Shown here: in pieces, positions 36,343-49,973 of the stretch
Layout of the letters: every line of letters begins with the position of its first letter
How positions within the stretch are numbered: position 1 is the first letter of the stretch
DNA from: Planococcus citri
Lineage: Eukaryota; Arthropoda; Insecta; Hemiptera; Pseudococcidae
Direction: 5' to 3'
Length of the DNA: 64,000 nt
Assembly (NCBI RefSeq): GCF_950023065.1
Contig: NC_088678.1
Span: 40,972,580 to 41,036,579 of the forward strand
Made by a program: the position numbers and the translations under genes
Notes under the pieces: model-generated
Seen by the model: the letters and a program-made list of their open reading frames with translations, nothing else
What the model was told of the DNA's origin: nothing
The model's database searches: none

Positions 36343-39300
36343 CAAAAACATGAATCGCCAAAAATACTTGGTAAATTTTGAATTTTCAAAATTTCTTTAA
36401 AAATCGAGAAATCAATTTGGCTTGCTGAAATTTTGGTGATGATGATTACAGGTCGTGTTTTTTCCAAAAACCGCTACGCTGTCTAAATTTGAGATGGACT
36501 CCTAGTTCTCTTGTTAGGATTGTAGTATTTTTCAAAATAGCTCTATGAGTTTTAAAAGTGAAATTGAACAGTAGAATCAACACCCTGGGTGTTGAAATTC
36601 AGTTGGGTGAAAATAAATTTCTAAATTTAAGGAAATAATTTTTTACAACTGAAAATAGTCAACAATGACATGCCCTTGTTAATAAATTTCAATTTTTTTC
36701 GGGTTGGCCATATTTCAAATTTTATTACTTAAGTACCTACTTATTTGTACCTATTCGATTTTGTTCACTATTAAATATCGACCTTGTGAAACTCAAAATT
36801 CTGCAAAATTTAACAATTTATTTCCATCAGGCAAAAATTCGGCCATGGCTTTTCGAGATGATAGATATAGGTGAATTCTTTCCTTTGAAAAATCCTCGTT
36901 TCGAGTTCGAACCAGACGTAGACATTTTTCGAAGTTATTTCACAGCTTTGAGCTTGTAAAAGGAAAAATTAGGTAGGTATTTTTAGTACTTTGAATAGTA
37001 AAAATAAATATTGGCATGTAAAAATTCGAATAAACGAGTTTTATTAGTTGTCGTAAGTATTGAAATTTAAAGAATTTTCAACATCAAAAAGTCTGACATT
37101 TTTGCCCAAAACGTTATCAATTTTGCGAGCGTTTTTTCATCAAAGGAACCAAATATCGTATCTTAAATTTAGTTGAAAAAAGTCTCAAAAAAAAAAAAAT
37201 ACTTTCTATCGATTTTGTGAAATGGAATGCAAATGACGCGGTGACTAAAATGGAGCAGAAGGCCATAATTCTAACTGGGAGTAAGAAAGTTTTTACATAA
37301 TTTCGGTACGAGTCCGAGGTTCTCTGTATTTACATTATTACGGGTATGGTCGAGGCGTCATTAAACGTTCGGCCAAGTTGACCTAAGTCGGACGATGAGT
37401 TGATTTTCTTAAATTCTCCATAATTAACTCGTCCCTGTAGTCGCAAAGTTGCGGTAATTTCAATAGGTACGTTAAAAAACGAGTCAAGTTGGCGTCCCAA
37501 GAGGCGGAATATTTTGAATAGATATTTCATCGGTAAGATGAGATTTCCATTGGAATAGGACGCGATGCGGCAAGCAATGGCCGCTTCTCTCGAATAGGTA
37601 CAAAAAAAATTACATAGAAATTAATTAAATACCTACTCAAAACGAGCTACTCGGAGGAGGATTTTCGCGATAATAAATTTTTAATTGGCTCCTCTTGGCT
37701 GGTGAGTTTTCTTCGTAAAGTTATAGTTTTAATTATAGACTTCGGATTTTGTTACGGAACTGGCCTTTTGCTGTAGAAAAATACTAGAGATGAGGATGAA
37801 AATAGAGCATGGCGAATACTTCTGCTAATTTTAACACAAGTTGCAATGAAATACAATATCGATCAAAGTCGTTAATTATTTCTTCTTCGATTTTTATTCG
37901 AATTGAAATTCTGAGAACTGGCATAATATGTCATTGGAAGAGCAGAAAAGAAAAATATGTGTTCGAAAGTTTTCGCGTTGTGGGAGTTGCCATTATATAA
38001 ATAGAATTACAAATTTAAAAAATTGAACGAAAAAAAAAGAAAAAAAAGAACGAAACGAACAGCGTTGGAGTAAATTTTTAATGGCTAAAACAAAGTTTTG
38101 ATAGAAATTGTTGTATAACATCGAGTCTAGAATTTAAATTAAACCGAGTCGTATTTTTAACTTTACCTATGGCTCGTTATACTACGACTTGTGTCGTAAG
38201 TTAATTAAGATTTTTTTCTCGCCAGTTAGGTTTTTTAAACGTGGCAATACAAAATGAAGGCGGTGTCGAGACCGTTTTGTTAGCAGAAAATTATACCTAC
38301 TCGAGTTCGATATCTGATGGTAGTAAAATTATAGGTACAAGTTTTACTCGTTGTGCGATAGAAAAGGAGGAAGAGAGGAAATGTAATTAAGAAAAGTGTA
38401 ACGAAATACGAACCAGGAGAAATGTCTATAACTATATGATATAGGAACAAAAATGAAGAGTATGGCGAAAAATATAGGTATTCCTGGTAGAAGAGAGACG
38501 ATATCGGGGAAACCCAGTTAACGTTTCATTATCACTATTACACTCATAACCACTTTCATTGTACGATGTTTTTTCCAAAAATGGAGACGAGCAGAGTGAT
38601 CCCAAAAGGTTTATAATTTATTACACGCTTTGGCCCCCGTTTTCGGTTATTTTATTATTTATGAGAATTCGCGCCTATTTTATATTCATAACCTATGTGA
38701 TTTACCTTCTCGCCCATAAATTCGTATTCGCGCAGGTACAATACTTATCACGAATTCCATAAATTTTGCGGCAGTTTTTTTCCACTACGTTTCCCCTCTT
38801 GTCTTATATATTTTCGCCTTCGCGCGTTTTCAAAGTGAAAAAAATTACTACGGAAGCTTGATGCGGGCGTCTCGAATGATGGATGGTGGCGGTGACGATA
38901 GCTTCAATAAGGAAAGCTGATGCTAGAACAAGTTGATAAGATACTACATACCTTACACCCCCATTGCTGGCAGTTTTGTACATAGTTGCTGAAAATAATA
39001 AAGTCTTTGGAAACAATTTTAATTTCGTCTCGCGAGTTAAGAACTTAAGATCGTAGATAGAATAAAGTAGCTACCATGTAAAAGGCAATGCGATATTATC
39101 GTTATGCCCATCAGTTTATAATATATATTTAGATGAAATCACCATCAAACTGTTTTATAGAATGATATAAATTTCATGAGATTCCCTCTTCTCTCCTCGA
39201 TACGTCTACTTTGCATCTTCAGTTCATCTTTTCTGTTCGTTTCTTTAATTTCCTCGTATACAGTTCGATATTATTACGACCTGTAGAGGCTTCGACATTT

Positions 39301-42300
39301 TCAAGTTTATTGAATTTATAAAGTCTTATGAAAGAATTACTTTTCAGAATTTTGCATATACACTCGATATTTATGAGGCGCCGAGAACTTACTAATATTA
39401 ATCCCGTTATCTTTCTTTGTTAGTGTTCTTTGCTCCATCTTTCACTACTCCTGGCGCAGAAGTGTTTTCAAGCTTTTTAGAGACATTTGTTTGAAAATTG
39501 TGCCTTAAAATTTGAAACTTGAGATTCGTGATATTTAATGAAAAAATTATAACGAGGAGTTTAAACTGAATTTAATATCTGCTGGTCTGTACTGTGCCAC
39601 TGTCGCTATATCATGATGCTCCTGGCGCAGAACTCGTATTCTCCGTATTACATATTATGTGAATCGTTTTACTATTTCATAAACATCGTTGACGTCGCTG
39701 TTATTTTCATATTACAATTGAAGTTTCAATGCGTCAAAGCTGCTTATCCAAAACACTTCTTTTATTATCTTACCTTATATGAGTTGGTTATTATGTTTAG
39801 TAAGCAGTACGAGTATTTATAATCAAAACACGAATATGAGACATCTCTCAGAATCAACTCATTCGAATGTAAATATCCAATACTATGGTATGCGTTCAGA
39901 GTACCTATTCTCTCGATCGATCATTAGTTGAAATTGGGTAGGTTGCCAATAAAATATTTTTCTTCTGTTTTTCTGGCTAGCATGTGTACAGTAGTAAAAA
40001 TACTCGTTTTTGTTTGTGTGCTTACCATAAACGGATTTGAAATAAGAATGTAAATATTTTCGAGTTTCAGTCTCTAGGGAAACTTTTCATGGGGGGAGGG
40101 GGGTGCAGATTAGGCAAAAAACTGGAGCTTTCTCAACTGGCAAAAGATTTCTGAACTGACATGACAGAGAAACATCGAAAAGCATCCAAAAATGTATCAA
40201 AAAGTCAAATTTCAGGTGTTGAATTTTATTTTTTGATGAATTTTTGAAAATTCAAACTTAATTTATTTACCTATTACGATGAAATCAAAATTTGATCAGT
40301 TAATAATTTATGGTAGCAAGTTTAAATATTCGACTTCTATCCCTCATACTTTTGATTTCAAAAATCGATTTGTGGTAGTTTTGAACTGTTTTGGAGCTTT
40401 TAAAGAATTTTTCGATTCTCAACTTTTGAAAAAATCGCATAGGCACTTACTTACTTACTATTTACCTACCATATAAGAAGAGTCAAAATGAAATAAAGTA
40501 CCCAATACCCATAAACTCGAATTTTGCTGCATATTTTCATACCTCTTTGGATTGATTTAGTTGCGCATTAAAATTCGAATAATAATTTCCAGTAGGTACA
40601 CCCCCTTACCCTCTTACCCCCTCCCCAACAGTTTCATAACAGCAAACATCTCATACGAATCGAATTTGGAGGTCAAAAATAGAGTAGAAACTAAATTTTA
40701 GCTTTCTAACTCAATTTGATCAGTTTTTGAGATTTTGATGTGGAAAATGTGCCAATTACTTATCTGAATCTAACCAAAAATCAGGAAGTTGAATTAAACG
40801 TCTGAAATTGGACCAGATGGTCTATTTTTGGATCTTTTTTCGAGTTTTCTAAATTTCTGTTTATCGGGCTGGAGAGGACTCGTTATAAATAAGTACCCTA
40901 CACAACCAGTTCAAATTTTGAATAAGTAACTGAACTTTCATGCTTCAAATTTTTGTAGATTTTCCTACAATTTCTAAGACTTTCGATTATATCTACGTAC
41001 CTACTGATTCGGGGAAAACTTTTTTTAAATTCGCTTTTGTCAGTTCAACTTTGAATCCAAATCTTATTGGTATTTTTGTTGACTTAAAAATCTTGAAAAA
41101 TGCATTGGAAGTTTCTAAATAAGGGTTTGAAACTGCATTCAAAAATGTTTTAGGTGCCTATAAACCAAATCTCAGGTTTTCACCTAAAATTATTTGTTCA
41201 TTTTGATAATTTTTTCGAAGAAAATGGGTGAACTTGAAATTTTATTCAAAAAGTTCGCCAAAGCAACGCATCTAAAAATTTACTCCAAAGCTTGCCAAAA
41301 TTTCGAGTTACGATGAAGTATATTTATTCATTTTTAGCAGAGTTGAAAAAAAATTGAAGAGTTTAAAAACCCGGAAAAAAATACAATTTTACAAAATCGA
41401 TCTAAAACGCTGTAATTTTGTATGCACTCTTGCAACCCCTCCCCCTCTCCATCGATTGAGAACGGTTTCAAACCGACACTCTATTTTAGGATGACGCCCA
41501 ATCAAGAGACAGATATCACATTAGAGTTCAGCACCTCCGAAAACATACCATTTCATGTATCACGTTACCCCAATAATTTTTTGGGGAATTTTACCCTTTT
41601 TTGGGAGGGGAGGGGAGGTTGGGAGCTTTGGAGAAAACTCAATCGAAGAATTGAGGTCATATTTGTGTTCAAAACCTCTGAAAATAGAGCTAATTTTTAT
41701 CAGCCCTCGAGGAGGCTGGAGGCGAACTGATGGTGTTTTTGTGAGTTGATTTCCTTTTTTTTTAAGTCGAATTGACATGGAATGTCCCGGTTGCTGATGT
41801 ATTGTTGCATGCTCTTTCAATTTATGTAGTTCTATCGGCTTCAAAAATTTTCCTACCAGTTGGGATCTCTTGTACAAAGAAGAAAAAAAATTATAACCAA
41901 GCATGTGTAGATGCCTGCGAAGTGACTTGAGATTCCTACTCACGGAGATACATCAAACCGTAGGTGCCCACTAAAAATATTATTCATGTATGTGTTTACA
42001 TTATTTCAAAATCACAGAATAAAATCCACGCCTGGAAAACAAAATTTTCAAACCCAGCTGCACCCATTTTACAACCGGTCAGCCCTTTTTTTTAGGTTTT
42101 TGACCACAGAAATCCTCCTCACATCAGTTAGAAAAAGTTTATAGGTATTTTTACAATAATTACGTGACGATATACGGTTACCTATCCCATCTAAAGAACT
42201 TGAAGAAGGTCGCAAACAACTCACACTGTTTTAATAAGGGTTCTTCGTGATATTTCTGATTAATAGCGTTCCATCGTCGCGAAGAAAATCGCCAAATATG

Positions 42301-43953
42301 CAGCAACGAGTACCTACGTAAACGTACCTTAGCATAAAAAACCACGTTAGGAATGTTAGCAATGCATGTATACCCTTGTGCTTACACTGTGGATGTCGGT
42401 CCGTCTGTAACATGCTTTTACATAGCATAGGTAGGTAACATGACAACGGTGATGGTTGCCCTGTATGTAGTGTGGCTCTCAAGATGGAAAGAGCAGGTAG
42501 GTGGGATCTCTACGGACGCGTCGAGGGATCCAACCTTACAAACTTTCCGGTTGAAACTAGAGGATTAAATTTAAATAGCGGCGATACGGGGCATTTTTCA
42601 TTTCTGCGCCTTAATTCCACTACACAATATGGTGGACGTAAAACACGACGGCGACACGTTTAAATGAACTTTTCCGTTAAAAAAACATACACAGTGTTCA
42701 TCGAAACGCTCTAAATACAGTATACCAGAGTATCTGTGCCGCCACCTTCCTCGTCTCATCCTTCGTACGAGTATTCTGTCCACTAAAAATATCCCTACGA
42801 GCCTTCGAGGTTTATTTTTGCCTTGTTGTTATTGTTGTTTCTGTTATTGTCGCATACATTCACAGCAGACTGAGAAACGCTATATTTGTATTCAATTTCC
42901 AAATCCTATTCCATTTCAATTTGTTTACCAGCCGAAGCGAATTGTGTCATTTCTTCTCTTCCTCTTTTTTTCCCCCCTACATACTAAATTTCTATCGTCA
43001 TCGAACTCATTCAATCGTTCCCGTTCGCGTTGCTCGATTGTTATTTTACGTGAAAGGGAGTGAGCGATTGAACACTTCCTTTGCCTTCCCCCTCCTCTCG
43101 TTGCTGGTTTCGCATACCCTGCTCCTTTCAAGTTCCGTGTATTTTCTCCAAAATACCTATTGAAAAGTTTTTAAAGTTGGGACCGAAAAAACGCACTCTA
43201 TATTCATTCAAATAGAATAAGCGATATTTTTTATTCGATGTAGTCTTCTTATTCTGCACATTGATTCGTTTGATTTTCTTTTTCATCAGCCTTTTGGTTG
43301 GCATTTTTTCCAAATAAATCCTGCTTCTGTCATTACTTGTTATTGTTATTTATTTACATAGATGTTGTTGAAGATCGATCCCAAAACAAATTCCGGTGTA
43401 AGAGAAAATCAAGAATCAATTTTCAAAAAAATAATATAAACTTCTAGTATATTTTTTGAATTGATATTTTTTCTGATATTTTGACTGAAAGTTGTGAGGC
43501 AAATCTCATTTTAATGGCTAATCATAAAATCGCCCCCCCAAAAAAAAGGAGGAAAATATGAGGCTTTTAGCCCAAAAATACTATTTTTTGTTGTTTTCTC
43601 ATTATATTTGTACCTTGGTGAATAGAAGATCCTCGATTTTCCACATTAATCTTCAAACAAAAAACCTCCTTTAGGTTTAACTCCGACTCGTGTTCATATA
43701 CTACTCGTATGCCTATAATACAGTACCTTTAGTAAGTACATATATGTATGTACTTACACAATACAGGCTTAAACATTTACTATGTGTATTCAAACCCATC
43801 GAAGCATCTACCAACTTGACGAGACGATACGCAAGAGTTCGCATTTTCATACGCGCACAAGTTAGAGAGAAACTCGTTAATTCCATAATTTATCGTCGAA
43901 CGATTAATTAAGCTTTCAAATCGACGCAACGTTTAGTCGTTTACCCACACATA
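36343..43953. other. gene-free stretch
   Basis: No supportable gene. Frames up to 127 codons (for example 41560-41943 minus) have no recognisable domain and overlap comparable frames on the other strand. The parts 37.2-39.9 kb and 42.2-43.3 kb are less repetitive and contain more CG; they could be intronic or intergenic host sequence. Confidence 0.45.
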
Positions 43954-44165
43954 CAAGGTGCGCAGAAATATCGAGTACCTCAAAATAAAGTTTTTTGTTA
44001 AAAATGTAGGTTGGTAACGTGAAATAGGTGCATATTTGATTGGTGGATTATTATCACCTCAGCCAATAACCAATCATAAGCTATCATTATTATTATTTAC
44101 TGTGATCCACCGAAGCATTTGACAGAAAACTTTTTTAGGGGTACTCGATATTTTTGCGCACCCTG
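43954..44165. mobile_element. 212-bp TA-inserting MITE
   Basis: The termini CARGGTGCGCARAAATATCG continue as AGTACC and are inverted for about 50 bp (43954-44006 and 44116-44165). TA flanks both ends (43952-43953 and 44166-44167). The body includes ATTATTATTATTTAC. This is a typical Tc1/mariner-derived MITE without coding capacity. Confidence 0.85.
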
Positions 44166-44167
44166 TA

Positions 44168-45317
44168 GGTGTTCCTATCCATTCATTTGTAACGTGGAAT
44201 TACATTGATGTGGTAGGTATAGTCTTTTGTAGGACCATACACGTTTGTTACTCGTGGGTTGCTATCTGCGTAGTAGGTAGAAGTATAGGTACCTACCTAA
44301 TCGTCGTAAATTCACCAACGAATATCTATCTCGCCACACCGATTAACCGTATTACAACTAAATACCAGTCTATTGATTCGATCGAGTAAAAACAGATTCC
44401 AAGTTGTTAATATATGGGTATTTATGTAAAATCTGGCGTCGACATATGATAACACCTTGTCAATTCATTGTTCGTTTACGTATGTCAATTTGCCTTCATC
44501 AAAATCATGGGGAAAACATTTGCAAATTTATGTCATTCGAGAGCCCCCATAAAAATAGAATGGAAGATCCACAATGTGTGGAAAAAAATTACAATTTTAC
44601 ATCGAGTCCATTGGGACCAATTTTATGGAAATTATTGCGATTTCTAAACATTTTCTGGGGGCTTAACTGCTCAGAACGGCTCGAAACCACTTCCACTCAA
44701 TTTGAGAAGAAGTATGCAAAATGCCAATAACGATCAGTTTATGTGGTCCTCAAAAACCTCACAAGGGAAGAGTCATTTCATGTCCAATCAGCTTGGTTTT
44801 GGGTTTCAGGGCTTTGATGTTCCAAACCATTTTTTTGTAGGTTCCTTACATTAAAAAACAAGGAGAATTTATAGTACTTCTAATCAGGTCTTTAACCCCC
44901 TCCCCCTCTTATCAAATAATTTCAAGATAATTTGCCAAAAGTTTCAACGTTGAGTATTTTTGCAAAAGCTCAATTTTCAAAAACCTGACAAATTTTAGTC
45001 CTTTAATTTGAAAATTTGAAGAAAAAAACTCAGTCAATTATAATCCACCAGCTTTTATTAAAGCACCGTACAATGTAATTATAATCTTTGTGTAGTTACA
45101 TAATGCTAAGGTATGTACGATTTAGATAAATAGGAATGAATACTAGGTATTCATGAATGTGTAAATACACCATCCAGGGAGGAAGGGCATTAGCAACGAA
45201 CAGGGCAGATTCATCGTCCATGACTCTGCTTAAAGCTTTTAGATAAGGATGAAAGTATACAATCATAACACCTGAGCCATCTTGAATTTCATGTACCTAC
45301 CTATTTGAATCCTTTTT
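44168..45317. other. gene-free stretch
   Basis: AT-rich, with a 108-codon frame at 44404-44730 that has no recognisable domain. No RNA gene or delimited repeat was found. Confidence 0.45.
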
Positions 45318-45576
45318 ATAATTGAAGAGCTCCATTCCAAAGGGGGTTAAGTCATTTTTTAAAAAAGCACGTTTTACGAAGATTTTTGCTTCAAAAGTGG
45401 GTGAAGTCATCAATTTTTCAAAATAAATTTCTCTACAAGCAATTTGTTCTATGTCCAAAGAAAGGAAAGGTGCGCCGACCTTTGGAAACAGAACAAATTT
45501 TAGCATCAAAAATTGTAAACGCATTTTTGGGTGGAAAAAATGACTTAACCCACTTTGGAATAGAGCTCTTCAATTA
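45318..45576. repeat. 259-bp hairpin element
   Basis: ATAATTGAAGAGCTCCATTC (45318-45337) is inverted at 45557-45576. The stem continues inward through CCAAAG, TTAAGTCATTTTTT, then CAATTTGTTCT and GTCCAAAG paired with CTTTGG and AGAACAAATT. Nearly the whole length can fold back on itself with internal bulges. It encodes no protein; mirrored 75- and 95-codon frames result from the symmetry. Confidence 0.7.
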
Positions 45577-48500
45577 TGCAACAGCTATTACAAGTGAATG
45601 GTTCATGTTACGTAAATATGATGCCCATAAAGACAAGGCTCCACACCTCAACTTGTCTTATCTTCTCAGATAGGAAGCCTGATGTAGACCTACTTGTATC
45701 TTGGTGAATGGATGAAATACCGATGCTACGCATGGTGAGTCCAAGGATGATTGTAGTGTGGCTTGGAACTCTCACATAATGCTGCTCATGAGAGAACTAA
45801 TTCGGAGTTGACAAACAAGTGTTGCACTCTGGCGGTGAAATGCATGAAACACATGTTATCATGCTGAAAAAGGGACATAGTTATCCATACTCACACATGC
45901 TTACACTCGCGCACTCTCGACTTGTTGAGTTTCGATTCTCAATGAAATGTCCCCCTTTCAGCAAGTCGATGGTGGCACCGCCACAAGATGTCAACGCCGA
46001 ATCCACTAGACGGCGCTTTTACATAATTAATCCACCAGAATGCGCTTTTATGTAACTAAAATGAGATGCAGCTGAATACAGAACAATTTTCTCTCACCCA
46101 AGTGATAGAAAATGCCGCAATTCCTCCCACTACAATATTATAAATTTTTATTTTATAATAATATGCAATTTTTAATTATTGTGATGGGATTTTGCAAAAC
46201 CAAAGAAAGGATTACACACACAGCCACAAACATTTTGATCAGAATGTGAAAAAAATGTCAAATATTGTGTGACATGGCGTTTCACAGTTTTCAAAATTTC
46301 TGAATACCTATCAACTTGTTTTTATTGCAACACTCTCATCCCCCTTCCCCTCCCTCTTCCCAAAAATCCCTGAAAATTGAATAAATCGAGTAACATACCT
46401 ACCTATACCCATCTTGAGGTCGCCCTACAACTTTTTATCAAACCCAATAGTGATCTATGAAGTCTAAAAGTCTAAATACCAATTTTTGTCCGGAGGCACC
46501 ACCCACAATTTTACAAAAAAAAAGTCTCAAGGTAGCCCTCTCTATACCTACTGAGAGAAAATCTATTTGCAGCGTTTTAAACGCAACTAAGTAGTTTTGA
46601 AAATATTTGTTAAAAATTAAAAAATTCCAAAACTGAGCTTTTTTGGGAGCTCAACTTTTGAAGCGCTTGCCGAATTTTAGAATTATCCGTAGGTACCTAG
46701 GTAATTATACATGTTTGTGATATCTGAACTATGAACTTTTCGTTCCTAAAAGGTTTTTCAAATGTATAGGCAGTAGGTACAGGACTTGGATTTTTCATTT
46801 TTGAACCTGGAATAAAATTTTTTATTATTGTAATGACAGCAAAACGGATATTATGTTTTTGAAATATTTTCCAAATCCAAAATAATACTTTTCTAGTAAT
46901 TTTGGGTAGATACTTACTTGAGTACTATTTTTCAAAAGTCAAACCACGACTTTACTAACAACGTTCGGGATCACCCGTTAATCTTTTTCTATTATTGTGA
47001 AAATTTACAAACAACCAAGTATACGGCGAAAATGATGGCGTATTTATGATTTGACAACTTCGGGTTTGACATCTTCGGTGCGAATTTATTTCCGTTGTTA
47101 GAAGGTTCAACGATGTTGGCGCTGAGAACGCTGACAAAGTCGTGAGAGAAGGAAGAGGAAGCTCTTAGAATTTCTGACTGCTTTTTCCGTTCTACGACGA
47201 CGACGTTTTTGAAATAATCGATTTTCACGTTCGTCTATCATCAATCACCTCCAAGTTGATCGTTGAATTAACATTGGTTGGTTTGCGAGGAGCACGGCGG
47301 CTACGTGCGTATGGTACAGTATGGTATGTGCAGCGTACGAAAAATAGAAAAGAAACGAGAGCACATAGCCGAACCTGACTACACATACAAACACGATACG
47401 GCGAACAAACACCGAGTAAAAGAGAAAAAAAAATTACTTACATACAAAATTAAAGTAGTAAAGGATATTCAATATTTGGTACGTTAACGGAATTTCGAAT
47501 CAGGTACGTGATGAAATCGTCATCTCGTCGTCGTTGTCGTTTTCTTCGTCGTCAACATACGCAGAACTGTAGGTAGGTACGTGTATACGAATGTAAGTAT
47601 TCGGTTCTGCGAAGAAACTGAAATTCGCTCTGTGTTTATAGAATATGAAAGCAGTCTGCCTTCAACATGTACCTACTACTCGTGCAATTGTACACACACC
47701 CAAACGAAGCGAATTTAATTTCAGGCACAGCCGAATTTATTCCGAATAAAATGTGCCCCCCTTGGTCGTTACTTTCTGCGCTGTTTTTTCCTTCTTCACC
47801 AACGCCAGCATCGTCACATTACGTTGGAAAAAATGTAGGTAGGTAGGTAACCAAAACAGCGCAAATAGTTTTCGGGTAATATGTATACGAAATCTTATCC
47901 GCCAGAGTAATTTCTATTCTCATTTGCTCGGTAAATGAAACAATCGTACATTCTTGCTGTACGGTCCATTAACCATATACGTACGTACAATTAAAGAGCA
48001 ACTTGATCGCAAGAGCATACACAGCGAAGAGAAAAGAACACACCGTATGGCAATAGTTTTTCTCATACGTTCCACGTACACATAGACGTTTACCTCACAT
48101 CCTTACACTTTTTTCGTAACTCATCATGCGATTCGATATACCAGTACCTACTACAGCCAGTAACGAAATAAATCTGTTGCAATAGCGAGTTTTTTCTCAA
48201 GTTGCAGTTCCCCCTCATCCATCACCTACCTATCTACCATTTTTCCTTACGTAATAAAAATAAAAGACGTTGCAGAAAAGTTTTGTCTGTAGAATTTCTC
48301 CTTTTCTATATCCAGCGTCGTAGAAATCATTCCTCCATGTACATGAAATCGCACGCTTCGATGAATTCTAACCACGATTTATACGGTGTACAACTTTTCG
48401 ACGACGCGACGAGAACAAAAGCGTAAAAAATTGTAAATATTTCGTATACTACTGCGATTTGATATCACCTTTTTTTCTTTTTTTTTTTTTTTGGAATTTT

Positions 48501-48953
48501 TATGCATACTCGTACGTAGTAACGATTTCCCTCGCTCGAGACGTTTATTTCCTGCTTAGTCGATTACACATATGAACACTCGCGTTCATCTAGTTCGAAT
48601 TTTTTTTCCTGTCAACGTTGAAAATTCTTTTAGAATACAACGGTGATAGTTATTAGGTCTGATTTTACATTGAGATTTGATTTTTGTTCGGGATTGCGAA
48701 GAAGTAGGGCAACGTGTTCTCGGAGGATCTGAAAACTAACGACCTTGAGATCAGTGTTGAATCAACGAATCTACTTCAAAATAGGCACCTTTGATGAAAA
48801 ATAATTGGGTATAAAATAGATAGGCGTGGAAGTTGATTCTCCCTTGAGGAAGAAAGATTTCAAAGAGAAGTTGGGCTATCAAAAAAAAATAGGTATAAGT
48901 GGATTTGAGTAAATAAAAATTGAATTTTTCAATTTCGAAAAATTATTAAAATA
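45577..48953. other. gene-free stretch with one small hairpin
   Basis: A small inverted repeat spans about 45831-45984 (TGGCGGTG/CACCGCCA outside, ATGCTGAAAAAGGGACAT/ATGTCCCCCTTTCAGCA inside). From 46.9 to 48.6 kb the sequence is rich in TCGTCGT and TACGTA words and looks unique, but I see no exon, splice pattern or promoter that could be defended. Confidence 0.45.
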
Positions 48954-49413
48954 TGTGTACCGGTAGGGGATGCGCCCGCAGCTTCCACCTAGAGGGAAGT
49001 TGTGTTCCTGTCGGAGTGGCAGCACTGCTTACGAGTAGTGCACTCTATCGAAGTAGTTCGAGATGCGCCACTCAGAGCTTCGAGCTTTGAAAGCTCGCTA
49101 GGTATATTTTCACTGGTGCTAGCGTAAGGTAGCAAGTTCAGAGCTTCCGCTTGTAGTCGATACTACAAGTGTCTTTTATTCAATAATGTGTAGTGTATTT
49201 TATTATAAATCTTCGCGTGTGTTATACCAGAGAAGTGAATAAAATATTACGAACATTTAGCGGTCTTATGATCATTTATGAGGTGTCTCAACATCACTGC
49301 AATTTGATATCTTTCGCAAGGATATCGGGCAAGTTTAGGTTCCCTGGGCTTACTATATGCACGCTGGTCTTGGCGGCGTCTCCCTCAAAGCAAAGACGTC
49401 CCAAACCACCACA
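48954..49413 (+). repeat. probable 5' LTR, about 460 bp
   Basis: It starts TGTGTACCGG and ends CCACCACA, giving the usual TG...CA ends, and stops four bases before the primer-binding site. Inside are a perfect stem CGAGCTTT-G-AAAGCTCG (49081-49097) and a polyadenylation-type AATAAA at 49238-49243. The partner LTR is not in the window, so the left boundary rests on the TG end and on the change in composition only. Confidence 0.55.
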
Positions 49414-49417
49414 TATT

Positions 49418-49433
49418 TGGCGCCCAAGCGTGG
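49418..49433 (+). promoter_or_regulatory. primer-binding site, tRNA-Lys type
   Basis: TGGCGCCCAAGCGTGG lies just downstream of the LTR end. From knowledge of insect tRNA-Lys, whose 3' end complements TGGCGCCCAACGTGG, this is a match with one extra base (AAGCG for AACG). It would prime minus-strand DNA synthesis. Confidence 0.8.
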
Positions 49434-49973
49434 TTCTCTAACCCAGGGCTTTTCAAAATTGCATTTATTGCAATATTTAGGCGCAAGCAGAGACGTTTTA
49501 GTCGAAAACGAGGCACACCGCGTGTTCTCAGGCCTAGCCTACAATTGCGCTCGCAAGACGCAAATTGCAATTTATTGCAACGGAAACTTGTTTTCCATTT
49601 GAGGTTTCACCTCATAGAGACGATTCGAAGAAATCGCGAATTTTTTTTATCGTTTATTCGGAAAAATTTCGGTCCAATTTGGTCAACCAGGCGACCACTC
49701 AGTCAACCAGGCGACTGCAACGATCAACCAACGGTCAACTTGGCGACCGCAACGTTCATCAGAACAGGTACGTGAGATTTTATTCTCGAAAAAATCGCGA
49801 AAAAGTGTCGAAAATCGCGTAAGAAATAGAGCTTTCGTACCAAGTTCGACAAGCTTTGGTTTGGAAAAACCGAGCACAGTTGAACAAGCTCGACACGAAA
49901 GTTCAAGGTCAAGCGCCGAACGTTGTAAAAGCTTGTACCACGTACCTGAAACAGAGAAGTTACAAGCTCGATA
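49434..49973 (+). other. retrotransposon leader with TCAACCAGGCGAC repeats
   Basis: This is the untranslated leader between the primer-binding site and the gag start. A cluster of related words lies at 49681-49757 (TCAACCAGGCGACC, TCAACCAGGCGACT, TCAACCAACGG, TCAACTTGGCGACC). CAG/GTACGTGAG at 49765-49776 resembles a 5' splice donor, which could serve a subgenomic RNA for the downstream ORFs; this is an inference from the sequence match only. Confidence 0.5.

Noticed and set aside
46900..48600. Promoter or first exon of a host gene
   Set aside because: CG-containing, unique-looking sequence only; no defensible coding exon or splice pattern.
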